Source: Ensifer adhaerens (GTDB lineage: Bacteria; Pseudomonadota; Alphaproteobacteria; Rhizobiales; Rhizobiaceae). From it: a stretch of DNA of 64,000 nucleotides. The position numbers were made by a program, and so were the translations under genes. The DNA lies in NCBI RefSeq assembly GCF_001270265.1, contig NZ_LGAP01000024.1:1-64000 (forward strand), in the 5' to 3' direction. Below are positions 46,145 to 56,635 of the stretch, in pieces (the first letter of the stretch is position 1; every line of letters starts with the position of its first letter). Below the pieces are notes generated by a model. That model had not been told where the DNA came from. It saw only the letters and a program-made list of their open reading frames with translations, and ran no database searches.

Positions 46145-46875
46145 TCAATTTCCTCGATTGCTGGTCTGTCCGAGAAAACGATAAGTTCCTCGAAACGGTT
46201 CATGTCCTCGAACGAGCAGAAGGCCGGGGGATCGAGTTCGACCTCCGGCGCCCGTTCCCTGAGATAGGCCAATTGCTCCATCAGCATCTCCTGCCAGCGC
46301 GGAAGCACCGCATCGTCCAGCCAGTCGATGATATAGGCAAAAGTGATGTGAAACGGGTAGTCGTCATGGTCCGGATGGCGATATCCGAACACCTCGGCCA
46401 GGGCATCACGCCAGGCCCTGAGCCGCGACCGATCGGCGGCGCCATCGCCCTCGAGCACGAGACCAAGCGGCGTGACGCCGGCAATGCGCGCCCGGAACGG
46501 CTCCCGTGGCAAAAAATGCTTCAGCCGCGCGCAGTAGTGTTCGGTCATGACGTCGATCGGCGTGTCGAGGGCCATATCGGCGGGCCAATAGGGCAGCCTG
46601 CGCCGATACTCGATGATGCCTTGGAAGATCGTCATGTGCAGGCTGGAAGGATGGGTGAAGGCAAATTGCCCTGCCTCGGGCATCGCCATCAAACGCTCGC
46701 GGACGGCCAGCAGGGCGGCTTGCGAAGGCGTTCCTGCCGTGACGTGGCAGACCACTGTGTTGCCCGGCTCCCGCAAAAAGCGACCATCCGCGGTGTAGCG
46801 GGTTCCGAGATGCTTTGGCGGAGTATGGTTCGCATTGCGGCCAAAGGCGAGAAGCGAGGGGGATATCGAGGTCAT
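46141..46875 (-). CDS. DUF1868 protein, 2H-phosphoesterase-like
   Basis: A 244-residue protein with the DUF1868 opening GTRYTADGRFLREPGNTVVC and two H-x-T motifs, LHMTIF and FHITFAY, about 110 residues apart. These match the paired catalytic histidines of the 2H RNA-ligase/phosphodiesterase superfamily, so a cyclic phosphodiesterase activity is plausible but unproven. The start at MTSISPSLLAFG avoids an unlikely Gly-rich extension. It is translationally coupled to the GST gene. Confidence 0.85.
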   Translation of the reverse strand: MTSISPSLLAFGRNANHTPPKHLGTRYTADGRFLREPGNTVVCHVTAGTPSQAALLAVRERLMAMPEAGQFAFTHPSSLHMTIFQGIIEYRRRLPYWPADMALDTPIDVMTEHYCARLKHFLPREPFRARIAGVTPLGLVLEGDGAADRSRLRAWRDALAEVFGYRHPDHDDYPFHITFAYIIDWLDDAVLPRWQEMLMEQLAYLRERAPEVELDPPAFCSFEDMNRFEELIVFSDRPAIEEIE

Positions 46876-46977
46876 GAAGCGATCGGGCCTTTCGAGTGGA
46901 GAGAGGCCCAGATGGCAGAACTCTACAACGCCAGGATGACATCCTCCGGCGGCGGCTTCCAATGAAAAGGCCTGATC

Positions 46978-47751
46978 TCAATCATAAAGGCAGGTGATGT
47001 ATCCGCCCGATCGGCTGGCCCGGCGTTCGATCAGCGATGCCAGGCGCTTCAGTCCGCGCCCCGGTTTTCCGGCGTTGCGCTCTTTCGGATTGGGCAGCGA
47101 AACCGCGAGCAAGGCCGCCTGCCGCCTGGAAAGCTTGGCGGCGGAAACGCCGAAATGGTGGCGGGCGGCAGCCTCGATGCCGTAGATGCCGTCGCCCCAT
47201 TCGGCGACGTTCAGGTAGATTTCCATCATTCGCCGTTTGCTCCAGACGAAATCGGCGACGATGGCGAGCGGCAGTTCCATCGCCTTGCGCACGAAGGAGC
47301 GGCCGTTCCAGAGGAACAGGTTCTTCACTGTCTGCATCGGGATGGTGCTGGCACCGCGCGTCGATTCTCCGTCGAGCGCGTCCTCGACCACGCCGCGCAT
47401 CTGCCCCCAGTCGACGCCGTCGTGGATGCAGAACTGGCCATCCTCCGACATCATCACCGATTGCACCAGCACCGGCGCTATTTTGTCGAACTCGACCCAC
47501 TGCCTGTCATAGCCGCGCAGGAGGACGAGGTCGCGCAGCATCAGCGTCGAAACCGGGCGAATGAAGTCGATGAGATAGAGCGCGATCAGCGCATAGGGCA
47601 GAAGCAACAGGCCGAGAACGGCAAGAACGATGCGACGGCGATGCAAGCGCCACGTCCGACGGAGGGACGACCAGCGACTGGCAGACATATCGCCCTCCTC
47701 GCGCACTTCGGGAACGATGTCCACGACCTGACTGTCCACCTCTCTGTCCAT
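46978..47751 (-). CDS. mtgA: Monofunctional peptidoglycan glycosyltransferase MtgA
   Basis: Inner-membrane enzyme that polymerises lipid II into glycan strands without a transpeptidase domain. The 257-residue protein has one membrane anchor (about 42-62) and then the GT51 motifs: [14 protein letters not shown] with the catalytic Glu, [16 protein letters not shown] and [19 protein letters not shown]. Length is normal for MtgA. It is divergent from the prenyl diphosphate synthase, which helps make the undecaprenyl carrier pool for the same pathway. Confidence 0.96.
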   Translation of the reverse strand: MDREVDSQVVDIVPEVREEGDMSASRWSSLRRTWRLHRRRIVLAVLGLLLLPYALIALYLIDFIRPVSTLMLRDLVLLRGYDRQWVEFDKIAPVLVQSVMMSEDGQFCIHDGVDWGQMRGVVEDALDGESTRGASTIPMQTVKNLFLWNGRSFVRKAMELPLAIVADFVWSKRRMMEIYLNVAEWGDGIYGIEAAARHHFGVSAAKLSRRQAALLAVSLPNPKERNAGKPGRGLKRLASLIERRASRSGGYITCLYD

Positions 47752-47897
47752 CCGTTTCTCTTAGTGCATGGGCCGGCAAAGTTGAACGGGCTTTCTGGCA
47801 AAAGGCAAGGCACTCACAGCTCTGTCCTCGACAAAGCGCACCGCCGCGACACGAAAGCCCGTTGAAAGCGCCTTTCGCGCGTGTCAAAGAGCGCTGC

Positions 47898-48812
47898 ATG
47901 AGACAGGAAGCACCGACCTTCGAGACCCAATTGAAACGCAACGCGCTTGCGATCGAGACACTGCTCGGACACCTTTTGGGTTTGGGCATCGAACCCGACG
48001 AGATCGCGCGGCCGGAAAACCTGCTCGGCGCAATGCGCCATGGGGTGCTCAACGGCGGCAAGCGGCTGCGGCCGTTTCTCGTCATCGAATGCGCCAGCCT
48101 GCTGGGTGGCAGCTTCGATGCAGCACTTCGTGTCGGTGCGGCGCTCGAATGTGTCCACTGCTACTCGCTGGTCCATGACGACCTGCCGGCGATGGACGAC
48201 GACGACATCCGGCGCGGCCAGCCGACCGTACACAAGGCCTTCGACGAGGCCACGGCCATTCTCGCCGGCGACAGCCTGCTGACCTTCGCCTTCGACATCA
48301 TCGCATCGCCGGAAACGCCGCTTGCCGACGCACAGAAGACCGCGCTCGTGCTTGCGCTGGCACGCGCTGCCGGTCATGGCGGCATGGCGGGTGGACAGGC
48401 GCTCGACCTTGCGGCGGAGAAGTCGGCTCCCGACGAAGCCGGCATCGTCACCCTGCAGGCGATGAAGACCGGCGCGCTTCTGCGTTTTGCCTGCGAGGCT
48501 GGCGCCATCGTCGCTGGCGCCAGCGCAAGCGACCGCCAGCGTCTGCGCAGCTTCGGCGAAAAGATCGGCCTCGCCTTCCAGCTCGCCGACGACCTGCTCG
48601 ACCTCACGGCGGACGCCGAGACCATGGGCAAGGCAACCGGCAAGGATGCCGCGCGCGGCAAGGGTACGCTCGTTGCGCTGCACGGACAGGCCTGGGCCGA
48701 AAACCGGCTGGAACAACTGGTGGCGGAGGCAGAGGCGCTGCTCGAGCCCTACGGCGAACGCTCGTCGATCCTTGCCGAAACCGCCCGCTTCATCGCCAAT
48801 CGCAGGAATTGA
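47898..48812 (+). CDS. ispA: Prenyl diphosphate synthase (farnesyl diphosphate synthase type)
   Basis: Trans-prenyltransferase of 304 residues that extends allylic diphosphates with isopentenyl diphosphate. The first Asp-rich motif is HDDLPAMDDDDIRRG and the second is AFQLADDLLDLTAD; NGGKRLRPFL binds the diphosphate. The extra two residues between the first aspartates (DDLPAMD) are typical of bacterial short-chain IspA enzymes. Start is ATG 47898; a TTG at 47862 is also open. It is followed 3 nt later by hisC. Confidence 0.92.
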   Translation: MRQEAPTFETQLKRNALAIETLLGHLLGLGIEPDEIARPENLLGAMRHGVLNGGKRLRPFLVIECASLLGGSFDAALRVGAALECVHCYSLVHDDLPAMDDDDIRRGQPTVHKAFDEATAILAGDSLLTFAFDIIASPETPLADAQKTALVLALARAAGHGGMAGGQALDLAAEKSAPDEAGIVTLQAMKTGALLRFACEAGAIVAGASASDRQRLRSFGEKIGLAFQLADDLLDLTADAETMGKATGKDAARGKGTLVALHGQAWAENRLEQLVAEAEALLEPYGERSSILAETARFIANRRN

Positions 48813-48815
48813 ACC

Positions 48816-49871
48816 GTGAGCAAATATTGGTCGCCCATCGTTTCGACGCTCAAGCCCTATGTGCCTGGCGAACAGCCGCGCATCGCCAATCTCGTCAAGC
48901 TCAACACCAATGAGAGCCCCTATGGCCCTTCCGAAAAGGTGCTGAGCGCAATCACCGCGGCGGCCAACGGCGATCTCAGGCTCTACCCCGATCCGCTGGC
49001 GCTTCGCCTGCGTGAGGCGATCGCGGCCCGCCACGGGGTCACCGCCGGCGAGGTCTTCGTCGGCAACGGTTCGGACGAGGTTCTGGCGCACATCTTTGCC
49101 GGCCTGCTGAAGCACGACGCCCCGCTGCTTTACCCCGACATTTCCTACAGCTTCTACTCGACCTACGCCCGGCTGTTTGCGATCGACGCCGTCGAAGTGC
49201 CGCTCGACGCACAATTCCGCATCGACCTTGCCGACTACGACAGGCCTTGCGGCGCCATCATCCTGCCCAATCCGAATGCCCCGACCGGGATCGGCCTGCC
49301 GCTTGCCGAAATCGAGCGCCTCGTTGCCGCCCACCCGGATCAGCCCGTCGTCATCGACGAGGCCTATATCGACTTCGGCGGCCAGTCGGCGATCGCGTTG
49401 GTGCCGAAATACGAAAACCTGCTGGTCGTCCAGACCTTTTCGAAGTCCCGTGCGCTCGCCGGCCTGCGCGTCGGTTTCGCCATCGGCCAGCGGCCACTGA
49501 TCGAGGCGCTGGAGCGGGTGAAGGACAGCTTCAACTCCTACCCGCTTGGCCGTCCGGCCCAGGCCGGCGCGGTCGCTGCCATCGAAGACGAGGCCTGGTT
49601 CGAAACGACGCGCGAGAAGATCATCGCTTCGCGTGAGCGCCTCGCCGATCAGCTCACTGAGCGCGGCTTCGAGGTCCTGCCGTCTGAGGCGAATTTCGTC
49701 TTCGCCCGTCATCCCGGCCATTCCGGCGAGACACTGATGCAGGCGCTGCGCGAACGCGCCGTGCTCGTGCGCCATTTCGCCAAGCCGCGGATCTCCGATT
49801 TCCTGCGCATCACCATCGGCACCGATGCAGAATGCGCACGGCTGATCGAGGTGCTCGACGACATTCTCTGA
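48816..49871 (+). CDS. hisC: Histidinol-phosphate aminotransferase
   Basis: Pyridoxal-phosphate enzyme of 351 residues in histidine synthesis; paralogues can act on aromatic amino acids. Visible motifs are [12 protein letters not shown] at the N terminus, [22 protein letters not shown], the YIDFGG strand and the cofactor lysine K210 in [16 protein letters not shown] is the start, 3 nt after ispA. Rhizobia often carry more than one hisC, so histidine synthesis specifically is inferred. Confidence 0.93.
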   Translation: MSKYWSPIVSTLKPYVPGEQPRIANLVKLNTNESPYGPSEKVLSAITAAANGDLRLYPDPLALRLREAIAARHGVTAGEVFVGNGSDEVLAHIFAGLLKHDAPLLYPDISYSFYSTYARLFAIDAVEVPLDAQFRIDLADYDRPCGAIILPNPNAPTGIGLPLAEIERLVAAHPDQPVVIDEAYIDFGGQSAIALVPKYENLLVVQTFSKSRALAGLRVGFAIGQRPLIEALERVKDSFNSYPLGRPAQAGAVAAIEDEAWFETTREKIIASRERLADQLTERGFEVLPSEANFVFARHPGHSGETLMQALRERAVLVRHFAKPRISDFLRITIGTDAECARLIEVLDDIL

Positions 49872-49915
49872 CGCTTGGAGGCTGCCCGGCGATGCGAGGT
49901 CGCATTCCGTCGTTA

Positions 49916-49935
49916 GAAGCCTGATGTCAGGCTTC
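49916..49935. terminator. Bidirectional hairpin between hisC and ispG
   Basis: A GAAGCCTGA / TCAGGCTTC 9-bp stem with a very short loop lies midway between two convergent genes. T-tracts are weak on both sides. Confidence 0.5.
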
Positions 49936-49977
49936 CGGGCTTTCACGGAGTTTCGCTGCTGACGACGCGGCTCTGAC

Positions 49978-51231
<1,254 letters not shown>

Positions 51232-51249
51232 GAAGGCCTCTTGGTCCCC

Positions 51250-51269
51250 TGGGTCACGCCTGTGACCCA
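51250..51269. promoter_or_regulatory. Palindrome upstream of ispG
   Basis: TGGGTCAC-GCCT-GTGACCCA is a perfect 8-bp dyad centred about 28 bp upstream of the ispG start. It could be an operator or a leader hairpin. No regulator gene adjacent to it suggests which protein binds. Confidence 0.4.
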
Positions 51270-51418
51270 GTCTCATCGTTTCAGTGCGGGATGCGGACGG
51301 AAAATCGCATGGACTTTTGCCCGTCCCGCTCGTGCTTTTCGTCCATCAGGTGGATGAGGAAAGCACCGTTGTCAACGGCGACATCATGCCCTGACGGCGA
51401 TTTGATGGCAGCCCGGCC

Positions 51419-52603
51419 TCAGTGCCCCTTTCCATGGTCCGCATGCACCGCATGATGCGACAGCATGAGCACCACGATGAACAGCACCGGCACCGAGGCG
51501 AAGATGATCGCAAAGCCGGTGTGCTCGGCGACGAAGCCGATCAGCGACGGTGCGAACAGCATGCCGGAATAGCCCATGAAGGTCGCGACCGAGAGGCCGA
51601 TGCCCGGCTGCAGACCCGGCATGTTGCCGGCGGCCGAAAACGCGATCGGCACCATGTTGGAAATGCCGATGCCGGCGATCGCAAAACCGAGGATGGCGAG
51701 GTAGGCATTCGGCGCGAGGCCCGCAAGCACCATGCCGACAAGTGCCGTGACCGTGCAGATCCGCAGCGTCCGCTTGGCGCCGAAGCGATCACGCACGTGG
51801 TCGCCGGCAAAGCGCATCGTCGCCATGGTCGCCGAGAAGGCGGCAAAGCCGAAGCCCGACAGTTCGACGGAAGCGCCGAGTTCGTTGCGCAGGTAAAGCG
51901 CACCCCAGTCGAGCACGGTTCCCTCCGGCACCATCGAAAACAACGCCATGATGCCAATCAGCCAGGGAAGCGGCGTCATCGGCAGACGGAGCTTTTCCTT
52001 GGTGGCGGCCGGATGCGGCTTGTCGGCCAGGATCATCGGCCAGGCGATCACGAGCACTGCCAAGCTGAGTAAAGTCACGACGATGACATGCGGCAGGACG
52101 CCGAAGCGCGCCATCAGGAAGCCACCGATGCCGGCGCCGATCAGGCCGCCGAGGCTCCAATAGGCATGGCAGGAGGACATGATGGCGCGGCGCATCGATT
52201 TTTCGACCTCGACCGCATTGGCGTTCATCGCCACGTCCATGGCGCCGACAAAGCCGCCGAGCAGGAACATGCCGACGGCAGCCGCCCAGACGTTCGGCAA
52301 CAGCGTCAAAAGCAAGAGCAGCGGCGACAGCAGGATGGCCGTGACCTTGACGACCTTCTGCGAGCCGACCCGGGCGATGAAACCGCCGGCGATCGGCATC
52401 AGCACCAGCGAGCCGACGCCGAACATCAGGATGAGCAGGCCGAGCACGCTTTCGCTGATGCCCAGCCGGTCCTTGAATTCGGGGATTTTTGGGGCCCAGC
52501 TTCCGGTGACGAAGCCGTTCATCAGGAACAGCAGCGATACGGCAAGCCGGTTGCGGGTCATGTAACGCTGCCGAACGGCGGTGGAAGGGGAACGTTGGTC
52601 CAT
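51419..52603 (-). CDS. MFS transporter, FucP/YbjJ-like
   Basis: Twelve-helix major facilitator of 394 residues. It begins with NRLAVSLLFLMNGFVTGSWA and has the pattern PKIPEFKDRLGISESVLGLL, typical of the YbjJ-type group. It is the third gene of a DeoR-VOC-MFS unit, 30 nt after the VOC gene. A sugar-related substrate is suggested only by the DeoR regulator. Confidence 0.87.
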   Translation of the reverse strand: MDQRSPSTAVRQRYMTRNRLAVSLLFLMNGFVTGSWAPKIPEFKDRLGISESVLGLLILMFGVGSLVLMPIAGGFIARVGSQKVVKVTAILLSPLLLLLTLLPNVWAAAVGMFLLGGFVGAMDVAMNANAVEVEKSMRRAIMSSCHAYWSLGGLIGAGIGGFLMARFGVLPHVIVVTLLSLAVLVIAWPMILADKPHPAATKEKLRLPMTPLPWLIGIMALFSMVPEGTVLDWGALYLRNELGASVELSGFGFAAFSATMATMRFAGDHVRDRFGAKRTLRICTVTALVGMVLAGLAPNAYLAILGFAIAGIGISNMVPIAFSAAGNMPGLQPGIGLSVATFMGYSGMLFAPSLIGFVAEHTGFAIIFASVPVLFIVVLMLSHHAVHADHGKGH

Positions 52604-52633
52604 GAGTTTGCCTCTATGCCGGAAGCCGCCGGC

Positions 52634-53020
52634 TCAAATGGTGATTTCGATCAGATTGCCGTCGGGGTCACGAAGCACCGCCTCATAGAAGCCGTCTCCC
52701 GTCCACCGCGCTGGCGATACCAGAATGCCCTCGGCCCCGGCCCGGGCCGCCATGGCGTCGACCGCCGCTTCGCTGCCGAGCGAAAGGGCGACATGCGCCA
52801 GGCCCGTGCGCTCGACGCCCTCGGGGTCGGCAGGAACCACCCAGGGCCCCTCCATGATCTCGATTGCCGGCCCGTCACCCAAGGTCAGAAAACGGGAGCG
52901 GAAGCCCGGACGGCGCCGGCTCTCATAGACGTCGCCGATGCTGGCGCCGAGAAAACTCGACCAGAAAGACGCAACAGCCTCAAGATCCCTGGTCCAAAGG
53001 GCCACATGCGCAATGCTCAT
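52634..53020 (-). CDS. VOC family protein (glyoxalase/dioxygenase fold)
   Basis: Small 128-residue metal-binding-fold protein. It starts MSIAHVALWTRDLEAVASFW, has GLAHVALSLGSEAAVDAM in the middle and ends VLRDPDGNLIEITI. Candidate metal ligands are His5, His in the GLAHVAL strand and the final Glu of LIEI. The ATG overlaps the DeoR stop by 4 nt. The reaction is not predictable beyond the superfamily. Confidence 0.87.
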   Translation of the reverse strand: MSIAHVALWTRDLEAVASFWSSFLGASIGDVYESRRRPGFRSRFLTLGDGPAIEIMEGPWVVPADPEGVERTGLAHVALSLGSEAAVDAMAARAGAEGILVSPARWTGDGFYEAVLRDPDGNLIEITI

Positions 53021-53799
53021 CGTTCGCTTCCTCCAGCCATGACGACGGTCGTCCCCGACGCCTCGAAGGCGGCGACGTGGTGCACCGGCGCATCGGCCTC
53101 CAGCACCAGCGTCGTCACCTGGTCGATGCCGACGATCGCATGGGAGGCGGCCGTGCCGAGCTTGTCGTTGGTAACAGCGACAAGCAGGGCGCGGCTGCGC
53201 GAGGCGATCAGCCGCTTGAACTCGGCATCCTCGAAATAGATCGCCGTCAGGCCGGCATCGGCGTCGGCACCGCAGGTGCCGAGGATGCAAAGGTCGGGCC
53301 GCAGCTGCTCGATATCTCGCTGCGCCCGCGCCCCGACGGCAGCACCGACAGCGCGGTTGAGCGGGCCGCCGACGAGGATCAGGTCGATGCCCGGCTTCTC
53401 CATCAGGGCGGCTGCGATCAACGGCGTGTTGGTGACAACAGTCGCCTTGAGATCCGGCTCGATAAGCTGGGCGATCGCAAGGTTGGCCGAGCCGGCATCG
53501 AGGAACACCGTGCTGTCAGGCGCGATGAAGTCGACCGCGGCGCGCGCAAGCGCTGCCTTGCGCTCCGGCGCCATGGCCACGCGCTGGCTCAAGGACAGCG
53601 AACCCGGCGCAAGCGGCAGCGCGCCGCCATAGACCCGTTCGCATAGGCCGGCTGCCGCCATCTCGCGCAGGTCGCGCCGGATCGTATCTTCGGAGACCCG
53701 GAACTCGGCGGCAAGATCAGCGGCCAGCACCCGGCCATCGGCTTTCAGCCGTTCCTGGATGAGTGTCTTTCGTTCGCGAAGAAGGAGTTCCGTGGACAT
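53017..53799 (-). CDS. DeoR/GlpR family transcriptional regulator
   Basis: Repressor of 260 residues. The N-terminal winged helix reads RVLAADLAAEFRVSEDTIRRDL, the DeoR signature. The sensor domain has the phosphosugar-binding pattern (DAGSANLAIAQLI, VVTNTPLIAAAL, GGPLNRAVGA). It controls the unit with VOC and MFS genes. Four phased TGCAT-type motifs directly upstream are candidate operators, which could also affect the divergent amino acid importer. Confidence 0.93.
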   Translation of the reverse strand: MSTELLLRERKTLIQERLKADGRVLAADLAAEFRVSEDTIRRDLREMAAAGLCERVYGGALPLAPGSLSLSQRVAMAPERKAALARAAVDFIAPDSTVFLDAGSANLAIAQLIEPDLKATVVTNTPLIAAALMEKPGIDLILVGGPLNRAVGAAVGARAQRDIEQLRPDLCILGTCGADADAGLTAIYFEDAEFKRLIASRSRALLVAVTNDKLGTAASHAIVGIDQVTTLVLEADAPVHHVAAFEASGTTVVMAGGSER

Positions 53800-53809
53800 T
53801 TCGCCAATC

Positions 53810-53849
53810 GTGCATAAACGTGCATGAATCGATGCAAATGTGCATACCT
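53810..53849. promoter_or_regulatory. Four 10-bp-phased TGCAT motifs
   Basis: Consecutive 10-nt units GTGCATAAAC, GTGCATGAAT, CGATGCAAAT and GTGCATACCT place the same recognition sequence on one face of the helix. They start 11 nt upstream of deoR. The pattern suits a multimeric DeoR-type repressor. Confidence 0.5.
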
Positions 53850-54069
53850 AATTTTGAAAGCGATTTCAACCACGCCCCGGCGACAAAATCGAAAACGGCC
53901 AGATTTGCCGACAGGCGCGCTTTTTGGATGAAAATTCCACCGATCCGGGGAAAAATCTTCATCAAAACGCTCAGCAATTGGAGTTTTATGCGCTCAAGCG
54001 ACGATTTTTTTGTGCGATTCTCCCCTCAATCCGGACGACGGGCCGGAACACAAAAGATGGAAAGACACG

Positions 54070-54843
54070 ATGAAACTCCTCCCCACGCTCTTCGCCGCCG
54101 CCCTCCTGCAGGTTGCCGCCCTTGTGCCCGCTCAGGCCGGTGAGAATCTCGACCAGGTCACGTCCGCCGGCGTCCTGAAGATCGGCACCGAGGGCACCTA
54201 TGCGCCCTTCACCTACCACGACAAATCAGGCGCACTCGTCGGCTTCGACGTCGAGATCGGCGAGGAAGTGGCCAAGAAGCTGGGCGTCAAGGCCGAGTTC
54301 CTGGAAGGCAAGTGGGACGGCCTGATCGCCGGCCTCGACGCCAACCGTTACGATGCGGTGATCAACCAGGTCGGCATCACCGAAGAGCGCAAGAAGAAGT
54401 ACGACTTCTCCGAGCCCTATATCGCTTCCAAGGCCGTGCTGATCGTCAAGGGCGACGATGCCGAGATCAAGGGCTTTGCCGACCTCAAGGGCAAGAAGTC
54501 CGCCCAGTCGCTGACGAGCAACTTCGGCAAGCTGGCCCAGGCTTCCGGCGCCGAACTCGTCGGCACCGACGGCTTCGACCAGTCGATCCAGCTGGTTCTG
54601 ACCGGCCGCGCCGATGCGACCATCAACGACAGCCTCTCCTTCCTCGACTTCAAGAAGCAGAAGCCCGACGCCAACGTGAAGATCGCCGCCGAACAGGCCG
54701 ACGCCGACTATTCCGGCATCATCATCCGCAAGGGCGAGCCGGAACTGCTCGAAGCCATCAACAAGGCGCTTGCCGACATCAAGGCTGACGGCACCTACGA
54801 GAAGATCTCGCAGAAATACTTCGGCGCCGACGTCTCGAAGTAA
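54070..54843 (+). CDS. Polar amino acid (cystine-type) ABC binding protein
   Basis: Periplasmic solute-binding protein of 257 residues with a signal peptide (cleavage near AQA-GE). The family-3 fold shows VLKIGTEGTYAPFTYHDKSG, GFDVEIGEEVAKKLG, KWDGLIAGLDANRYDAVINQ and ITEERKKKYDFSEPY. These resemble the cystine-binding FliY/TcyJ branch. GGAAAG precedes the ATG. A RIME element separates it from its permease. Confidence 0.92.
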   Translation: MKLLPTLFAAALLQVAALVPAQAGENLDQVTSAGVLKIGTEGTYAPFTYHDKSGALVGFDVEIGEEVAKKLGVKAEFLEGKWDGLIAGLDANRYDAVINQVGITEERKKKYDFSEPYIASKAVLIVKGDDAEIKGFADLKGKKSAQSLTSNFGKLAQASGAELVGTDGFDQSIQLVLTGRADATINDSLSFLDFKKQKPDANVKIAAEQADADYSGIIIRKGEPELLEAINKALADIKADGTYEKISQKYFGADVSK

Positions 54844-54860
54844 CATCGATCTGAGTTCAG

Positions 54861-54880
54861 GGCCGGTTTCTCCCCCGGCC
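54861..54880 (+). terminator. Short hairpin after the binding-protein gene
   Basis: GGCCGG and CCGGCC arms with an 8-nt loop lie 17 nt after the stop. With only GTTCT following, partial attenuation is more likely than full termination. Confidence 0.35.
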
Positions 54881-54888
54881 GTTCTCGC

Positions 54889-54988
54889 TACAGCGCCGCG
54901 CGTCGGACATGACGCAGGGCGCTGTAACACTTCAAACTTGCTGCATAATCCCCGCCTTAAATCGATTTCGATTTAAGGCGTCATGCAG
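54889..54988. repeat. RIME1-like element, copy D
   Basis: Same two-palindrome unit as copies A-C (TACAGCGCCGCGCGTCGGAC at the left, CTTAAATCG / CGATTTAAG dyad at the right), slightly diverged. It lies inside an operon between the binding-protein and permease genes. Confidence 0.8.
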
Positions 54989-55049
54989 TATGAATCGCGA
55001 TCCGTTCCGGCCTCCGGAGCGGATCGCGCTTTTTCGAAAGGCCTGTCCC

Positions 55050-55730
55050 TTGCCCACCTGGCTCCAACTCATGCTGGAATCGCTGCCGTCCCTGCTTTGG
55101 GCCGGGCTGACGTTCACCATCCCGCTGACGCTGCTTTCGTTCATTCTCGGCCTGGCGCTTGGCCTCGTGACTGCGATCGCCCGCCTCTTCGGGCCGCGGC
55201 CCGTTGTCGCCGTCGCGCGGTTCTATGTCTGGGTGATCCGCGGCACGCCGCTGCTCGTGCAGCTCTTCGTGATCTTCTACGGCCTGCCGAGCATGGGCAT
55301 CCTGCTCGACGCTTTCCCGGCAGCACTGATCGGCTTCACGCTCAATGTCGGCGCCTACACCTCGGAGATCATCCGCGCGGTGATCTCGTCGGTGCCGCGC
55401 GGGCAATGGGAAGCCGCCCATTCCATCGGCATGAGCTGGAGCCAGGCGATGCGACGCACGATCCTGCCGCAGGCGGCGCGCGTCGCCGTGCCACCACTGT
55501 CGAACACCTTCATCTCGCTGGTGAAGGATACGTCTCTGGCAGCCGCAATCACCGTTCCGGAGCTTTTCCAGACGGCCCAGCGCATCGTCGCCACCACCTA
55601 CGAGCCGCTCATCCTCTACATCGAGGCGGCACTGATCTATCTCGCCATGAGTTCGGTGCTCTCCGCCCTGCAGGTGCGGCTGGAGCGCCGGTTCGCCCGC
55701 TATGGCGGCTTCCTGGAGGCCCGGACATGA
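55050..55730 (+). CDS. Polar amino acid (cystine-type) ABC permease
   Basis: Membrane subunit of 226 residues with about five helices and the HisM-type coupling loop, EAAHSIGMSWSQAMRRTILP. I chose the TTG at 55050 (reading M/L-PTWLQLMLESLP), which has GAAAGG 8 nt upstream. The ATG at 54990 would begin right at the RIME edge and add a non-family extension. It overlaps the ATPase gene by 4 nt. Confidence 0.91.
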   Translation: MPTWLQLMLESLPSLLWAGLTFTIPLTLLSFILGLALGLVTAIARLFGPRPVVAVARFYVWVIRGTPLLVQLFVIFYGLPSMGILLDAFPAALIGFTLNVGAYTSEIIRAVISSVPRGQWEAAHSIGMSWSQAMRRTILPQAARVAVPPLSNTFISLVKDTSLAAAITVPELFQTAQRIVATTYEPLILYIEAALIYLAMSSVLSALQVRLERRFARYGGFLEART

Positions 55731-56488
55731 TCGAGCTTTCCCACATCGAAAAACGCTTCGGCGACAATCTCGTGCTGAAGGACATCTCCGTGACACTGGC
55801 GGAGGGCACGGTCACAGCGCTCGTCGGCCCCTCCGGCGGCGGCAAGAGCACGCTTCTGCGCTGCATCAACCTCCTGGAGATCCCGACGTCAGGCTCGATC
55901 CGGCTTGGCGAAGAGACGCTGGACTTTCAGCCTGGCCGCAAGACCGGCTGGCAGGCGATCCAGCGCCTGCGCCGCCAGACCGGCATGGTGTTCCAGAATT
56001 TTCAGCTTTTCCCCCACCAGACCGCACTCGGCAATGTCATGGAAGGCCTTGTCACCGTCTTGAAATGGCCGGCCGACAGGGCGCGCGCGCGCGCCATGGA
56101 ACTGCTGGAAAAGGTCGGCATGGCCCACAAGGCCGACGCCTGGCCGGCAACGCTCTCCGGTGGCCAGCAGCAGCGCGTGGCGATCGCCCGCGCATTGGCG
56201 CCGTCGCCGCGCGTCCTCCTCTGCGACGAGCCGACCTCGGCGCTGGATCCGGAACTGGCCGAAGAAGTGGTCGAAGTGTTGAGCCGGCTTGCGCGCGAAG
56301 GCACGACGATGGTGATGGCGACGCATGACCTCAGGCTCGCCTCGCGCGTCGCCGACAAGGTGGTCTTCCTCGACGGCGGCGTGATCGTCGAAAGCGGCAC
56401 CCCGAAAACGATCTTCTCGACGCCGGAGCGTGAGCGCACCAAGAAGTTCATCGCCTCGCTGAGCGCCCCGCACAGCTACGATATCTGA
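55727..56488 (+). CDS. Polar amino acid (cystine-type) ABC ATPase
   Basis: ATPase of 253 residues. Walker A GPSGGGKST, Q-loop FQNFQLFPHQTALGNVMEG, signature [15 protein letters not shown], Walker B VLLCDEPTSALDP and switch MATHDLRLA are intact, as in GlnQ/TcyN proteins. It is translationally coupled to the permease and completes the importer. Confidence 0.94.
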   Translation: MIELSHIEKRFGDNLVLKDISVTLAEGTVTALVGPSGGGKSTLLRCINLLEIPTSGSIRLGEETLDFQPGRKTGWQAIQRLRRQTGMVFQNFQLFPHQTALGNVMEGLVTVLKWPADRARARAMELLEKVGMAHKADAWPATLSGGQQQRVAIARALAPSPRVLLCDEPTSALDPELAEEVVEVLSRLAREGTTMVMATHDLRLASRVADKVVFLDGGVIVESGTPKTIFSTPERERTKKFIASLSAPHSYDI

Positions 56489-56635
56489 GCGACGTTCAGG
56501 GCGTGGGTTCCTCGCGGCGACCGCTATGGGGCAAGACGGATGGGGGGCGAACGTCCTCCCCCGTCACTCTCCGCCCCTCTCTTTCGTGATCCTCGGACTC
56601 CCCTTTGTTCGTCGTCCTCGCGCCCCTTCCCTGTC

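Noticed and set aside
47814-49946. 710-codon minus-strand frame across ispA and hisC
   Set aside because: It runs antisense to two full-length enzymes with intact motifs and has no recognisable domain; a codon-bias shadow.
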